Source: UMGS1002 sp964570825 (GTDB lineage Bacteria; Bacillota; Clostridia; Oscillospirales; CAG-272). From it: DNA of 64,000 nt. The translations under genes were made by a program, and so were the position numbers. The DNA is taken from positions 87,757 to 151,756 of the forward strand of contig CAZMZJ010000005.1 of NCBI GenBank assembly GCA_964570825.1, in the 5' to 3' direction. Positions 53,234-61,602 of the stretch are shown piece after piece. The notes beneath the pieces were generated by a model. The model searched no databases and was not told the DNA's origin. It saw only the letters and a list, made by a program, of their open reading frames with translations. Within the stretch, counting starts at the first letter, position 1, and every line of letters starts with the position of its first letter.

Positions 53234-53297
53234 ATCCTTTCGTCTGTACGCAAGATTCATTTGTTCAAAAGGCTCCCGCAAACCGGCGACGTTGTGT

Positions 53298-53326
53298 ATT
53301 ATAGCATAAATCAATAAGAAATGCAA
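53298..53326 (-). promoter_or_regulatory. Promoter of tRNA-Thr
   Basis: Minus strand: -35 TTGCAT (53321-53326), 17-base spacer, -10 TATAAT (53298-53303, perfect). Confidence 0.85.
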
Positions 53327-53373
53327 TACACTTTTTCAATTTTTCCTCCGAAGTATCAAATCGTTCTTCAAGA

Positions 53374-53402
53374 TTGATTTTCATTGCCCTGTGTGGTACA
53401 AT
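53374..53402 (+). promoter_or_regulatory. Promoter of rsmA
   Basis: -35 TTGATT (53374-53379), 17-base spacer, -10 TACAAT (53397-53402). It is back to back with the tRNA promoter, 47 bases apart. Confidence 0.75.
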
Positions 53403-53428
53403 AATTGCATCAAACGACGGAGGCGCAA

Positions 53429-54298
53429 ATGAATCTCTGCGATATAAAAACAATAAAAGAAGTTATGAAGATTTTCGGCCTGTCATTCAGAAAGGAATTC
53501 GGACAGAACTTTCTGACCGACAAATCTATAATCGAACGGATTGCCGAAGAATGCTGCGAGGGCAGGTCGGCCAACATACTTGAAATAGGGCCGGGAATCG
53601 GAACGCTGACAGAACAGCTTGCCGAACGGTATAATAATGTTGTTGCGGTGGAAATTGACCGGGGTTTCATACCTGTGCTCGCTTATACCCTCAGCGGAAG
53701 GACAAATGTAAAAATCGTCAATGAAGATATAATGAAATGCAACATCGCAGAACTTGTCGGGCCTTATCTTCCCGGAGGCCTTTCTGTATGCGCGAACCTT
53801 CCGTATTATATTACAACCCCAATTCTCATGACACTGCTCGAATCAAAAATCGCCTTTGATTATATAACGATTATGGTACAGTCCGAGGTCGCCGCAAGGC
53901 TTTGCGCAAAGCCCGGAACCGCCGACTATGGGGCTGTTACGGCGGTACTTAACTATTACGGTACCGCGGAACGGCTATTTACCGTGCCGGCCGGAGTGTT
54001 TCTGCCGCCCCCGAAGGTGAATTCGGCGGTGGTGAGAATCAAGCTTTTCAAAGAAAAGCCCGTGCTTCCGGTAAGCGAGGAAGTAATGTTCAGAACTATT
54101 AAATCAGCTTTCGGACAAAGGCGAAAAACGCTGCCCAACGCTCTTTCCGCAGGCTTCCCCGAACTGCAGAAGGACGCGCTTGCCCAAGCGATAAACGCTT
54201 GCGGTTTCCCTGCCGACATACGCGGCGAACGCCTTGGAATCGCGGATTTCGCGCGCCTGTCCGACTGTATTTTCAATATGTTAACCCCAACAGACTGA
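53429..54298 (+). CDS. rsmA: 16S rRNA (adenine1518/1519-N6)-dimethyltransferase
   Basis: 289 residues (KsgA). It dimethylates A1518 and A1519 near the 3' end of 16S rRNA, a late 30S check. Seen: FRKEFGQNFLTDKSII, SAM motif I ILEIGPGIGTLTEQLA, catalytic motif NLPYYITTPI, and C-terminal FLPPPKVNSAVVRI. The ATG at 53429 has GGAGGCG 3-7 bases upstream; an upstream TTG frame would overlap the -10. Confidence 0.97.
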   Translation: MNLCDIKTIKEVMKIFGLSFRKEFGQNFLTDKSIIERIAEECCEGRSANILEIGPGIGTLTEQLAERYNNVVAVEIDRGFIPVLAYTLSGRTNVKIVNEDIMKCNIAELVGPYLPGGLSVCANLPYYITTPILMTLLESKIAFDYITIMVQSEVAARLCAKPGTADYGAVTAVLNYYGTAERLFTVPAGVFLPPPKVNSAVVRIKLFKEKPVLPVSEEVMFRTIKSAFGQRRKTLPNALSAGFPELQKDALAQAINACGFPADIRGERLGIADFARLSDCIFNMLTPTD

Positions 54299-54503
54299 CA
54301 CAGGTTTTGCCTTCATCCTTCCGCCGTTCACATTTTATTTACAAATTGTCAATAATTGTTCATATATTTTTTCTCGGATTTTTCCCGCGGCATATTATTT
54401 CAGTTTTTCTTTCTCCTTTCTCATATCTCTTTTCTCCTATCGGGCAGGGCGGCTTTGCCCGACCAAAAGGAATGACCCGGCAATCACTATATTCTAATGA
54501 ACG

Positions 54504-54540
54504 GGCGCGCCGAAAGCCCGCTTCGAGCTTTCGGCGCGCC
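54504..54540 (-). terminator. Strong hairpin after the SLH gene
   Basis: GGCGCGCCGAAAGC (54504-54517) and GCTTTCGGCGCGCC (54527-54540): a perfect 14-bp stem with a 9-base loop, 18 bases beyond the SLH stop codon. There is no T-run on the minus strand. It may also stop plus-strand read-through from rsmA. The rest of 54299-54557 is AT-rich with nothing clear. Confidence 0.65.
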
Positions 54541-54557
54541 CCGACCTTTGCTTTCGT

Positions 54558-55847
54558 TTATCCGAGAGCCTTCATCATCGCGGCAAGCATTACCGCAGCG
54601 TCACCCCTTGTCACGGTAGCCGTATAGCTGAAATCAGCATAATCTATGACGCCCGCCGAGCAGAGCGCAGACACCGCGCCCTCGGCCCATGCGGGTATGT
54701 CGCTCTTCCCCGCAAAGGCTGCCACACTGCCGTCGCTCTTCAGCCCCATGATGTTCGCTATCATTACTGCCGCTTCAGGGACCGTTATTTCTTTGTCCGG
54801 CAGGAAGCAGAGCTTCCCGTTCACATAGCTTCCCTTTACATATCCGGCTCTCGCGGCCGCGCCGATATAGCTCTTCATCGAGCCGGCAATATCGGCGTCG
54901 TCATAAAATCCGGTGTCGTCAACCGCCGGCAGATCGGTTATCCCAGCCGCCTTCATCGCCATGACCAGAAACTCCGCGCGGCTGACCGTCTGCTCCGGGT
55001 AAAAATAGTATCCGTCGCCTATGCGCGTTCCGCTCACTATACCGGCCCCGGTCAGCTTTATCGCCGCGGCATAGGATCTGTTCCACTTCATGTCGTCGTA
55101 GGCGAGCGACGCGGAGTTTTTCTCCACTTTCAGAGTAACCTTCGACGCCGCTGAATAGTTGCCGTAGCTGTCGTAAACCACGTATGTGAGTTCATCCCTG
55201 CCGGTAAAGCCGACGTCCGGCATATATACATATTTGCCGTCTCCGCCGGTAAGGATAAGCGCGCCGTGCTTGGGATATTCGACTATCTGATATGTAAGCG
55301 GATCTCCCTCGGGGTCAGTTCCGCGAAGCCTGCCGAAAACTGCTATGTCGCAGTAGGTGCTCACATTCAGCGCGCCTGTCCCCGCAGCGGTGGGGGAATA
55401 GTTTATGTGATCAAGCAGATACAGATTGCAGCAAATGCTGAACGAACAGCTGTTTACCTCAAAGCTGAAGCTCGCCTTCGCCACGTCGGCCGACGCCGCC
55501 GCAAAGCTCAAAAGCGACAGGTTGCCACGCGATATTGTCTGTCCCGCATTGATTTTTACCGATCCGACAAGCAGCTCCCCTTCAGTGATGTCCGGCGTCT
55601 TCGTGATTGTGACCGAAGACACGCGCGAAAGATTGAGCGCACGCTCAAAATCGTCGGCGGTAAATAAAATCTCATTTCCGCATATGCCCGATTTCGCCAT
55701 CGGCGTATAGTTGGCTATAACCTGAAGCGCCGGAGAAACTATTCCGCTGCCGCTCTTCACGGAATCAAGCAGCCCCGTATTCGCGGTGACGGACAGAAGC
55801 AGCGTCACAATCAGCGACGTTATCGATAACAAGACGGTTCTTTTCAT
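54558..55847 (-). CDS. Cell-surface protein with SLH repeats and an Ig-like domain
   Basis: 429 residues. Signal peptide (~1-26). Region ~55-160 is unassigned and carries two close Cys (SFSICCNLYLLD). Next comes a cadherin/Ig-like domain (~165-250) with RGTDPEGDPLTYQIVEYPKHG and FTGRDELTYVVYDSYGN. The C-terminus holds three SLH repeats (~255-429) with TVSRAEFLVMAMKAAG, ITVPEAAVMIANIMG and TVTRGDAAVMLAAMM. SLH domains bind pyruvylated wall polymers, so it is wall-attached. GGAGG precedes the ATG. Ligand unknown. Confidence 0.9.
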   Translation of the reverse strand: MKRTVLLSITSLIVTLLLSVTANTGLLDSVKSGSGIVSPALQVIANYTPMAKSGICGNEILFTADDFERALNLSRVSSVTITKTPDITEGELLVGSVKINAGQTISRGNLSLLSFAAASADVAKASFSFEVNSCSFSICCNLYLLDHINYSPTAAGTGALNVSTYCDIAVFGRLRGTDPEGDPLTYQIVEYPKHGALILTGGDGKYVYMPDVGFTGRDELTYVVYDSYGNYSAASKVTLKVEKNSASLAYDDMKWNRSYAAAIKLTGAGIVSGTRIGDGYYFYPEQTVSRAEFLVMAMKAAGITDLPAVDDTGFYDDADIAGSMKSYIGAAARAGYVKGSYVNGKLCFLPDKEITVPEAAVMIANIMGLKSDGSVAAFAGKSDIPAWAEGAVSALCSAGVIDYADFSYTATVTRGDAAVMLAAMMKALG

Positions 55848-56013
55848 ATCTGACCTCCGAAAAGCATCTTTGTGCGACGGTATGTCCGTCCACTAAATTT
55901 TATTTATTACAAACCGATTATATTCCTGACATTCAGATTTTATGCCGGATGACGGTCTGCGTTTTGAACATGACCGGTATCGAAAATATAATCAACATTA
56001 TTTATTATTTCTA

Positions 56014-56042
56014 TTGTCAAAAATTTATTTTAGGTATATAAT
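56014..56042 (+). promoter_or_regulatory. Promoter of ilvE
   Basis: -35 TTGTCA (56014-56019), 17-base spacer, -10 TATAAT (56037-56042, perfect). No T-box, whose hallmark would be TGGNACCGCG, was seen in the leader of about 90 bases. Confidence 0.8.
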
Positions 56043-56137
56043 AGCGTCAAATATCATATTTTTTCTGTCTGCGTTGGCTGTTTACGGCAGAATGCCGCCT
56101 ACAACGTTTTATATTGCTGATATAAAGGAGAAGAAAA

Positions 56138-57211
56138 ATGCTCGACATCAAATTTATTCCGAGAAAAGAACTGAAGGCAAAGCCCGCCGACGAAACAAAA
56201 CTCGGCTTCGGCAGGATATTCACCGACTATATGTTCCTTATGAACTATACATCGGGCTGCGGCTGGCACGACGCGAGAATCGTCCCCTACGGACCGCTTG
56301 AGCTCGATCCCTCGACAATGGTCTTCCACTACGCCCAGGAAATGTTCGAGGGCCTTAAGGCTTACCGCACCGCAGAAGGCAAAATCCAGCTCTTCCGCCC
56401 GCAGAAAAATATTGAACGCATGAACAATACCAACCGCCGCATGTGCATCCCCGAGATAGATCCGGACGACGCGCTTCAGGCGATCAAGGCTTTGGTCGAG
56501 CGCGAGCGCGAATGGGTCCCGCATTCGGTCGGAACCTCGCTCTACATCCGCCCGTTCATCATCGCCACCGACGCCCAGCTTGGCGTTCATCCCTCAAAGA
56601 CCTATCTCTTTGTGATAATTCTTTCACCCGTCGGTTCATACTACGCAGGCGGCATAAACCCGGTCAAGATTTTCGTCGAAACCGAGTATGTCCGCGCAGT
56701 TAAAGGCGGCACCGGATTCGCAAAGGTCGGCGGCAACTATGCCGCTTCGCTCATCGGTCAGGCAAAAGCCGAAAAGCTCGGCTACGCTCAGGTGCTCTGG
56801 CTCGACGGAATCGAGCACAAGTATATCGACGAGGTCGGCGCGATGAACGTCTTCTTCGTTATCAACGGCGAGGTCATCACTCCGTCGCTCGACACCGGAA
56901 GCATCCTGCCCGGCGTGACCCGCGTGTCCTGCATAGAGCTGCTCAAGGCATGGGGCTGCAAGGTAACCGAACGCCGCATCGCCCTTTCCGAGGTAATCGA
57001 GGCCAACAAAGCCGGCGTCCTCAACGAAGCGTTCGGCACCGGCACCGCAGCCGTCATTTCCCCCATAGGCGAGCTTGTCAACGAAACCGACAGGATCGTC
57101 CTCAACGGCGGCAAAATCGGCCCCATCGCGCAGAAGCTTTACGACAGCCTCACCGGCATCCAGTGGGGCAAAATTAAGGGGCCGGACGGCTGGATCGTTC
57201 CCGTCGTCTGA
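56138..57211 (+). CDS. ilvE: Branched-chain amino acid aminotransferase
   Basis: 357 residues, fold type IV PLP enzyme of the long (eukaryote-like) BCAT group. It transaminates Leu, Ile and Val with glutamate/2-oxoglutarate. Catalytic Lys in FAKVGGNYAASL; EVGAMNVFFV and GTGTAAVISPIGEL are further hallmarks. AAAGGAG precedes the ATG. It is a single gene, away from other ilv/leu genes in this window. Confidence 0.96.
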   Translation: MLDIKFIPRKELKAKPADETKLGFGRIFTDYMFLMNYTSGCGWHDARIVPYGPLELDPSTMVFHYAQEMFEGLKAYRTAEGKIQLFRPQKNIERMNNTNRRMCIPEIDPDDALQAIKALVEREREWVPHSVGTSLYIRPFIIATDAQLGVHPSKTYLFVIILSPVGSYYAGGINPVKIFVETEYVRAVKGGTGFAKVGGNYAASLIGQAKAEKLGYAQVLWLDGIEHKYIDEVGAMNVFFVINGEVITPSLDTGSILPGVTRVSCIELLKAWGCKVTERRIALSEVIEANKAGVLNEAFGTGTAAVISPIGELVNETDRIVLNGGKIGPIAQKLYDSLTGIQWGKIKGPDGWIVPVV

Positions 57212-57259
57212 CCGTCTGAGCCTGAGGGAGCTTACAGTAAATATCGCATCCCGTGTTCA

Positions 57260-57288
57260 CGTCCGCCGCATACAGCGGCGGACGTTTT
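57260..57288 (+). terminator. Intrinsic terminator of ilvE
   Basis: CGTCCGCCGC (57260-57269) and GCGGCGGACG (57275-57284), perfect 10-bp stem, then TTTTG. Confidence 0.85.
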
Positions 57289-57300
57289 GTGCTTGCGGCA

Positions 57301-57356
57301 CTTGCCACTTGCAGCTTGCAACTTGTAACTTGTAACTTGTAACTTGTAACTTGTAA
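57301..57356. repeat. Heptamer tandem repeat CTTGTAA, 8 units
   Basis: CTTGCCA, CTTGCAG, CTTGCAA, then five perfect CTTGTAA units. It lies between the ilvE terminator and the DUF3810 promoter. Confidence 0.95.
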
Positions 57357-57384
57357 CACTTGCCGTATAATTCACATACATTTC

Positions 57385-57413
57385 TTGTAAACGCCACATA
57401 TCTGTGCTATACT
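57385..57413 (+). promoter_or_regulatory. Promoter of the DUF3810 gene
   Basis: -35 TTGTAA (57385-57390), 17-base spacer, -10 TATACT (57408-57413). Confidence 0.7.
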
Positions 57414-57481
57414 ATTCTCATTGACGCATATGATCATACAATACATAAAATATAAGCACAACAGCCAGAAAGGACCAGCAT

Positions 57482-58759
57482 ATGAACGACGATAAAACAA
57501 ATGCCGAAAATATAAACGCCGGCGGCCTCCCCGCCAGAGATGAAGCTCCAACTTCCGCTCCGGACGGGGGCAAGGACAACGGCCTGAAAAGCCAAAACGA
57601 CAATACAGAAAATACAGGAGAACCGGTTAGAAAAGCGACGTTAGACAGGCACGACAAAGAGGAGGACAAGCCCGTTCCGGCCTTAAGCCTGCCGAAATAC
57701 TCTATCGTTCTGTTTATTATCGCCGGAGCGAGCGCTCTCGTCTATGCTGCCGCCACCGTCTGGCCTGCCTTCGCAGACTTCTTCTCGCGCTATCCGGGTT
57801 CCGCCGTGCGGGCAGCGCTCGCCTACCTGACAAACTGGATACCCTTCTCATTCTCGGAATTTCTGCTCCTTTTCCTGCCGGTGATTATCTTTTACCTCAT
57901 AAGGCTCGCTGTCAAAAAATACAGCGGCTCGTGGCGCAACACCGCTGTGTATGTCGGTATCCTTTTCTCGCTGGCTTCGGTCTTCTTCTCGGTTTTCGTA
58001 CTTGGGTTCGGAACGGGTTATCACGGCAGCACACTCGACAAAAAGCTCGGCCTTGACCGGCAGGATGTCAGCGCCGAGGATCTGTACTACACGGCTTCCT
58101 TGCTTGCAGATAAGGTGAACGAGGAATCGGAAAACGTGGCATTCGTCTATCACGATTTTTCGGTCATGCCGTATTCAATCGGCGAGATGAATGATAAGCT
58201 CATCGACGCTTACGACAAGGTCTGCGACGAGTATAGCTTTGTCCAGCGCCTGTCCAGCCGCGTCAAGCCGGTGATGCTCAGCGAGGCGATGTCATACACG
58301 CATATCACAGGCGTCTATACCTATTTCACCGGTGAGGCAAATATAAATGTAGCCTTCCCGGATTACACGATCCCTTTCACCGCCGCGCACGAGCTGGCTC
58401 ACCAGCGCGGCATCGCGCGTGAGGACGAGGCCAATTTCATCGCTTTCCTTGTCTGCATCGCATCCGACGACCCCTACATCCGCTACAGCGGATACCTCAA
58501 TATGTATGAGTATGTTTCCTCTTCCCTTTATTCCGCCGATTCAACATTATACAGCAGCGTAGCCGGCAGCCTTTATCCCGAGGTCAGGTTCGAACTGGTG
58601 GCTTATTCGGCCTTCTACGAAAAGTACCGGACCTCAAAGGCAGCCGAAGTCAGCCATGCCATAAACGACACCTATCTTAAAATGCAGGGGACCGAAGGCA
58701 CAAGAAGCTACGGAATGGTAACCGACCTCGCGGTTGCATATTATAAAGTCAACAGCTGA
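57482..58759 (+). CDS. DUF3810 family membrane protein with zinc-protease motif
   Basis: 425 residues. Long hydrophilic N-terminus (~1-75), then three membrane helices (~76-180), then a domain with the metalloprotease-like motif FTAAHELAHQRGIAREDEANF (HExxH with a downstream Glu). Family DUF3810; no substrate is known. AGAAAGGAC precedes the ATG. It probably cleaves or processes something at the outer membrane face (inference). Confidence 0.9.
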   Translation: MNDDKTNAENINAGGLPARDEAPTSAPDGGKDNGLKSQNDNTENTGEPVRKATLDRHDKEEDKPVPALSLPKYSIVLFIIAGASALVYAAATVWPAFADFFSRYPGSAVRAALAYLTNWIPFSFSEFLLLFLPVIIFYLIRLAVKKYSGSWRNTAVYVGILFSLASVFFSVFVLGFGTGYHGSTLDKKLGLDRQDVSAEDLYYTASLLADKVNEESENVAFVYHDFSVMPYSIGEMNDKLIDAYDKVCDEYSFVQRLSSRVKPVMLSEAMSYTHITGVYTYFTGEANINVAFPDYTIPFTAAHELAHQRGIAREDEANFIAFLVCIASDDPYIRYSGYLNMYEYVSSSLYSADSTLYSSVAGSLYPEVRFELVAYSAFYEKYRTSKAAEVSHAINDTYLKMQGTEGTRSYGMVTDLAVAYYKVNS

Positions 58760-58776
58760 TCCTGAATTCATAAAAA

Positions 58777-58806
58777 GCCGGTAAATAACATACCGGCCTT
58801 TTTTAT
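58777..58806 (+). terminator. Intrinsic terminator of the DUF3810 gene
   Basis: GCCGGTA (58777-58783) and TACCGGC (58791-58797), followed by CTTTTTTATT. Confidence 0.9.
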
Positions 58807-59219
58807 TGCTCAACAGTTGCAATTTATGATTTTTTCCCGCATTCTGTCGCAAAAGGCATATATGGTGCATATTTTATTGTTGAGGGCATTTTGCATAACA
58901 AATATGTTAAATTTTCGTACATTTTTAAGCAATAAAATTTTCTTAAATATCTTTTAATATTATTCCGAATATGTTATAATTATGTTACTAAATTGTCGTA
59001 CGTGATTTTTGGCACTTTTTCAGACTTTTTGTCCTGAAAGCCTTAATCGCAGCTTTATTTGTTAAAACAGTCCACGGGCGGATTTTTTGTTGACAGCGGC
59101 AAGGCAACACTTGCGCTTTGGAAGAGTACTTTTCATTTCGGACACGGAATTATAACATATATCTTTTTTATTACTGCAAAGGATGAGTTCCGTACTCTCA
59201 CGGAGCCTGGATATATACG
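58807..59219. other. AT-rich intergenic region upstream of murA
   Basis: No gene seen. A perfect TATAAT lies near 58974-58979, but its -35 is poor (TTTTAA). Just before murA, TCCGT and ACGGA form a short hairpin that includes the GGAG 14 bases from the start codon, so the murA ribosome site is weak. Confidence 0.5.
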
Positions 59220-60512
59220 ATGGAAAAATTAGTGATAAACGGCGGTGCCAAGCTTTACGGCGATATATATATCGACGGCATGAAGAACGCCGCTCTTCCC
59301 ATTATTTTTGCCAGCATCCTGACCGGCGACAGATGTGTTATCGAAAATCTGCCCCCGGTAAGCGACATACATATCTCTCTTGAAATACTTAGGTCCATGG
59401 GCGCGTCCGTCCGTATGCTCAACAAAACCACCGCCGAAATCGACACCTCACGGCTTGAGGGCGGTGTTTCCCCGTATAATCTCGTCAGCAAAATGAGAGC
59501 CTCGACTTACCTTATCGGCGCAGAGCTTGGAAGGTTCGGTTTCGCTAAGGTCGGCTGGCCCGGCGGCTGCGATTTCGGCGTGCGTCCCATCGACCAGCAC
59601 GTCAAGGGCTTCGAAGCGCTCGGCGCCGAAATTTTCATCGAAAACGGCTTTATCAACGCAAGGACGTCAAAACCCCTGTCAGGCAGCTCCATTTACTTCG
59701 ACGTAAGCTCTGTTGGCGCGACCTGCAACGTTATGCTCGCCGCAGTCAAAGCCGAAGGCCTCACTATCATCGACAACGCTGCCAGAGAGCCTCATATAGT
59801 CGATCTTGCGAACTTCCTCAACACCTGCGGCGCCGATATATCGGGCGCCGGAACAAGCATGATCAAAATACGCGGCGTTAAAAAGCTTCACGGCTGCGAA
59901 TACGCCATAATCCCCGACATGATCGAGGCCGGAACATATATGGCAGCCGTCGCAGCGGCCGGCGGCAGAGCAAACATCAGAAATGTCATTCCGAAACACA
60001 TCGAGGCGATAACCGCAAAGCTCGTCGAAATGGGCGTCACCGTCGAGGAGCACGACGACTATGTGTCGGTTATATCAAACGGCAAGCTGAACCGCGCAAA
60101 CATTAAAACTCTTCCCTATCCGGGCTTCCCGACCGACATGCAGCCGCAAATCACGGCTCTTCTCTGCAGCGCCGAGGGAATAAGCACGGTGACCGAGGGC
60201 ATCTGGGACAACAGATTCAGATATCTTGAGGACCTGCGCAAAATGGGAGCCAATGTTTCCGCGGACGGTAGAACGGCAACTATCGTCGGAGTCGAGAAGC
60301 TTTCGGGTGCGCCCGTAAGATCGGTCGACCTGCGCGCCGGCGCAGCTCTGATCATTGCAGCCCTTGCCGCATCCGGACAGACTACAATCGAGGGTATCGA
60401 GACAACGCTTGACCGCGGATACTATGATGTGGTCGGCAAGCTCCAGGCCGTGGGAGCGGATATCAAAAGAGTCAGGGAAACAGAAGCCGCTGCTATAAGA
60501 ATGGCTAACTGA
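59220..60512 (+). CDS. murA: UDP-N-acetylglucosamine 1-carboxyvinyltransferase
   Basis: 430 residues. First committed step of peptidoglycan synthesis: transfer of enolpyruvate from PEP to UDP-GlcNAc. Active-site Cys117 in WPGGCDFGVRPIDQH (the fosfomycin target), plus RAGAALIIAALAASGQT and GYPGFPTDMQPQ-like LPYPGFPTDMQPQITALL. N-terminal GGAKLYGDIYIDGMKNAALP is the enolpyruvate-transferase start. Bacillota often have two murA copies; only one is here. Confidence 0.97.
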   Translation: MEKLVINGGAKLYGDIYIDGMKNAALPIIFASILTGDRCVIENLPPVSDIHISLEILRSMGASVRMLNKTTAEIDTSRLEGGVSPYNLVSKMRASTYLIGAELGRFGFAKVGWPGGCDFGVRPIDQHVKGFEALGAEIFIENGFINARTSKPLSGSSIYFDVSSVGATCNVMLAAVKAEGLTIIDNAAREPHIVDLANFLNTCGADISGAGTSMIKIRGVKKLHGCEYAIIPDMIEAGTYMAAVAAAGGRANIRNVIPKHIEAITAKLVEMGVTVEEHDDYVSVISNGKLNRANIKTLPYPGFPTDMQPQITALLCSAEGISTVTEGIWDNRFRYLEDLRKMGANVSADGRTATIVGVEKLSGAPVRSVDLRAGAALIIAALAASGQTTIEGIETTLDRGYYDVVGKLQAVGADIKRVRETEAAAIRMAN

Positions 60513-60529
60513 AATATTACAATATAATA

Positions 60530-60587
60530 GAGCACTGTTATACGATTATTCGGACGTCCGCATAGTCGACAGTGCTCTCTTTTTTTG
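60530..60587 (+). terminator. Intrinsic terminator of murA
   Basis: GAGCACTGT (60530-60538) and ACAGTGCTC (60569-60577) with a 30-base loop, followed by TCTTTTTTT. The next 300 bases (60588-60890) are AT-rich and show no gene. Confidence 0.8.
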
Positions 60588-60892
60588 CGCTTTTTTTGAT
60601 TTGCTTCTGTATTTTTACCGCATTTCCGATTTTCGTTACTGTTTTTTGCTTTGCTCGTTCTGATTTTTTACTCATATTTTGACTTTTTAATTTTATGTCG
60701 TACCAATTTTTATCCTCATAATTCGACGCAAAATTTAGTACATTCTATTTTTTAACGGTAAAATTTCAGTACTGTCGACGGGTCGTGAAAATTCTCTTGC
60801 CCAACGCCGGAATATTCCGCTGGAGCCGCCGTTCGTTGCCCCGCGCCGCGGCTCCCTTAAGCCTGCGATCCCCAAAACCGCGGGCGAATACG

Positions 60893-60927
60893 AATAAATA
60901 AAAAATAAAAAAGCGGGCTCCCCCGCT
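60893..60927 (-). terminator. Intrinsic terminator downstream of the 18-bp repeat region
   Basis: Minus strand: AGCGGG, four-base loop, CCCGCT (60912-60927), then TTTTTATTTTTTATTT (down to 60893). It lies 30 bases beyond the stop codon of the hexapeptide reading frame, so it points to real minus-strand transcription through the array. Confidence 0.85.
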
Positions 60928-60957
60928 CTCTCGTTTCAAACAACAGGCAATATTGCC

Positions 60958-61402
60958 TCAATAAAAGCCTCGGCCACGCTCGTCTTCAACGCTCCGCTCG
61001 CCTTCAATGCTCCGCTCACCTTCAACGCTCTTCTCGCCTTCAATGCTCCGCTCACCTTCAACGCTCCGCTCGCCTTCCATGCTCCGCTCGCCTTCAATGC
61101 TCTTCTCGCCTTCAACGCTCTTCTCGCCTTCAATGCTCCGCTCACCTTCAACGCTCTTCTCGCCTTCAACGCTCTTCTCGCCTTCAACGCTCCGCTCGCC
61201 TTCAATGCTCCGCTCACCTTCAACGCTCTTCTCGCCNNNNNNNNNNNNNNNNNNNNNNNNNNNNNNNNNNNNNNNNNNNNNNNNNNNNNNNNNNNNNNNN
61301 NNNNNNNNNNNNNNNNNNNNNNNNNNNNNNNNNNNNTTCAATGCTCCGCTCACCTTCAACGCTCCGCTCGCCTTCCATGCTCCGCTCGCTTCCGGCGATC
61401 AC
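60958..61402 (-). CDS. Possible hexapeptide-repeat protein, interrupted by an assembly gap
   Basis: Minus-strand frame of repeated Glu-Gly-Glu-(Arg/Lys)-Ser-(Val/Ile/Met), ending SVEDERGRGFY at a TGA (60958-60960) followed by an intrinsic terminator. Of the frames, this one shows the most conservative changes between units: CGG/AAG (Arg/Lys, a two-base change), GTT/ATT/ATG (Val/Ile/Met) and GGC/GGT (synonymous). Start unclear: GTG 61402 or ATG 61378, neither with a good ribosome site, and no promoter was seen. The true length is unknown because of the N run. It could equally be a non-coding minisatellite. Confidence 0.35.
60984..61389. repeat. 18-bp tandem repeat array, at least 17 units, across the gap
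   Basis: Fourteen full units (60984-61235) precede the N run and three follow (61337-61389). The unit is CTTCAACGCTCCGCTCGC on the plus strand, with variants at positions 5-7 (AACG, AATG, CATG), 11-13 (CCG or TTC) and 17 (G or A). The last base before the gap is base 1 of a unit and the first after it is base 2, so the array is in phase for a real gap of zero or any whole number of units. Confidence 0.95.
61237..61336. other. Assembly gap, exactly 100 N
   Basis: A placeholder-length scaffold gap. It falls inside the 18-bp tandem array, the likely cause of the assembly break. Its true size is unknown. Confidence 0.98.
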
Positions 61403-61422
61403 TTCCCGCGCTCACTTCCGGC

Positions 61423-61478
61423 AGTAAAGCAGTAAAGCAGTAAAGCAGTAAAGCAGCAAAGCAGCAAAACAGCAAAGC
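61423..61478. repeat. Octamer tandem repeat AGTAAAGC, 7 units
   Basis: Four perfect AGTAAAGC units, then AGCAAAGC, AGCAAAAC, AGCAAAGC, fading into an A/C-rich tail to 61500. It lies between the terminator of the zinc-ribbon gene and the 18-bp array. Confidence 0.9.
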
Positions 61479-61500
61479 AAAACAACGCAAAACAAATAAG

Positions 61501-61539
61501 CCGAAAGCCGCAGGCACAACATGCGCCTGCGGCTTTCGG
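61501..61539 (-). terminator. Strong terminator of the zinc-ribbon gene
   Basis: CCGAAAGCCGCAGGC (61501-61515) and GCCTGCGGCTTTCGG (61525-61539): a perfect 15-bp stem with a 9-base loop. On the minus strand it is followed by CTTATTTGTTTTG. Confidence 0.85.
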
Positions 61540-61602
61540 TCCCGACTACCTATCTTATATCATTTAGAAACGCGTCCGCGTTTCCGGGTGATACCGATTA
61601 GA

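Noticed and set aside
53405..53428. Longer rsmA start at TTG 53405
   Set aside because: It overlaps the promoter -10 region and lacks a ribosome site; ATG 53429 has GGAGGCG upstream.
55848..56137. T-box or other amino-acid riboswitch upstream of ilvE
   Set aside because: The predicted transcript leader is only about 90 bases, has no T-box core sequence and no terminator/antiterminator pair.
60984..61389. Plus-strand protein with LRSPST/LFSPSM repeats
   Set aside because: Open only because the unit is 18 bp; variants swap Arg and Phe, and no terminator or stop context follows on the plus strand.
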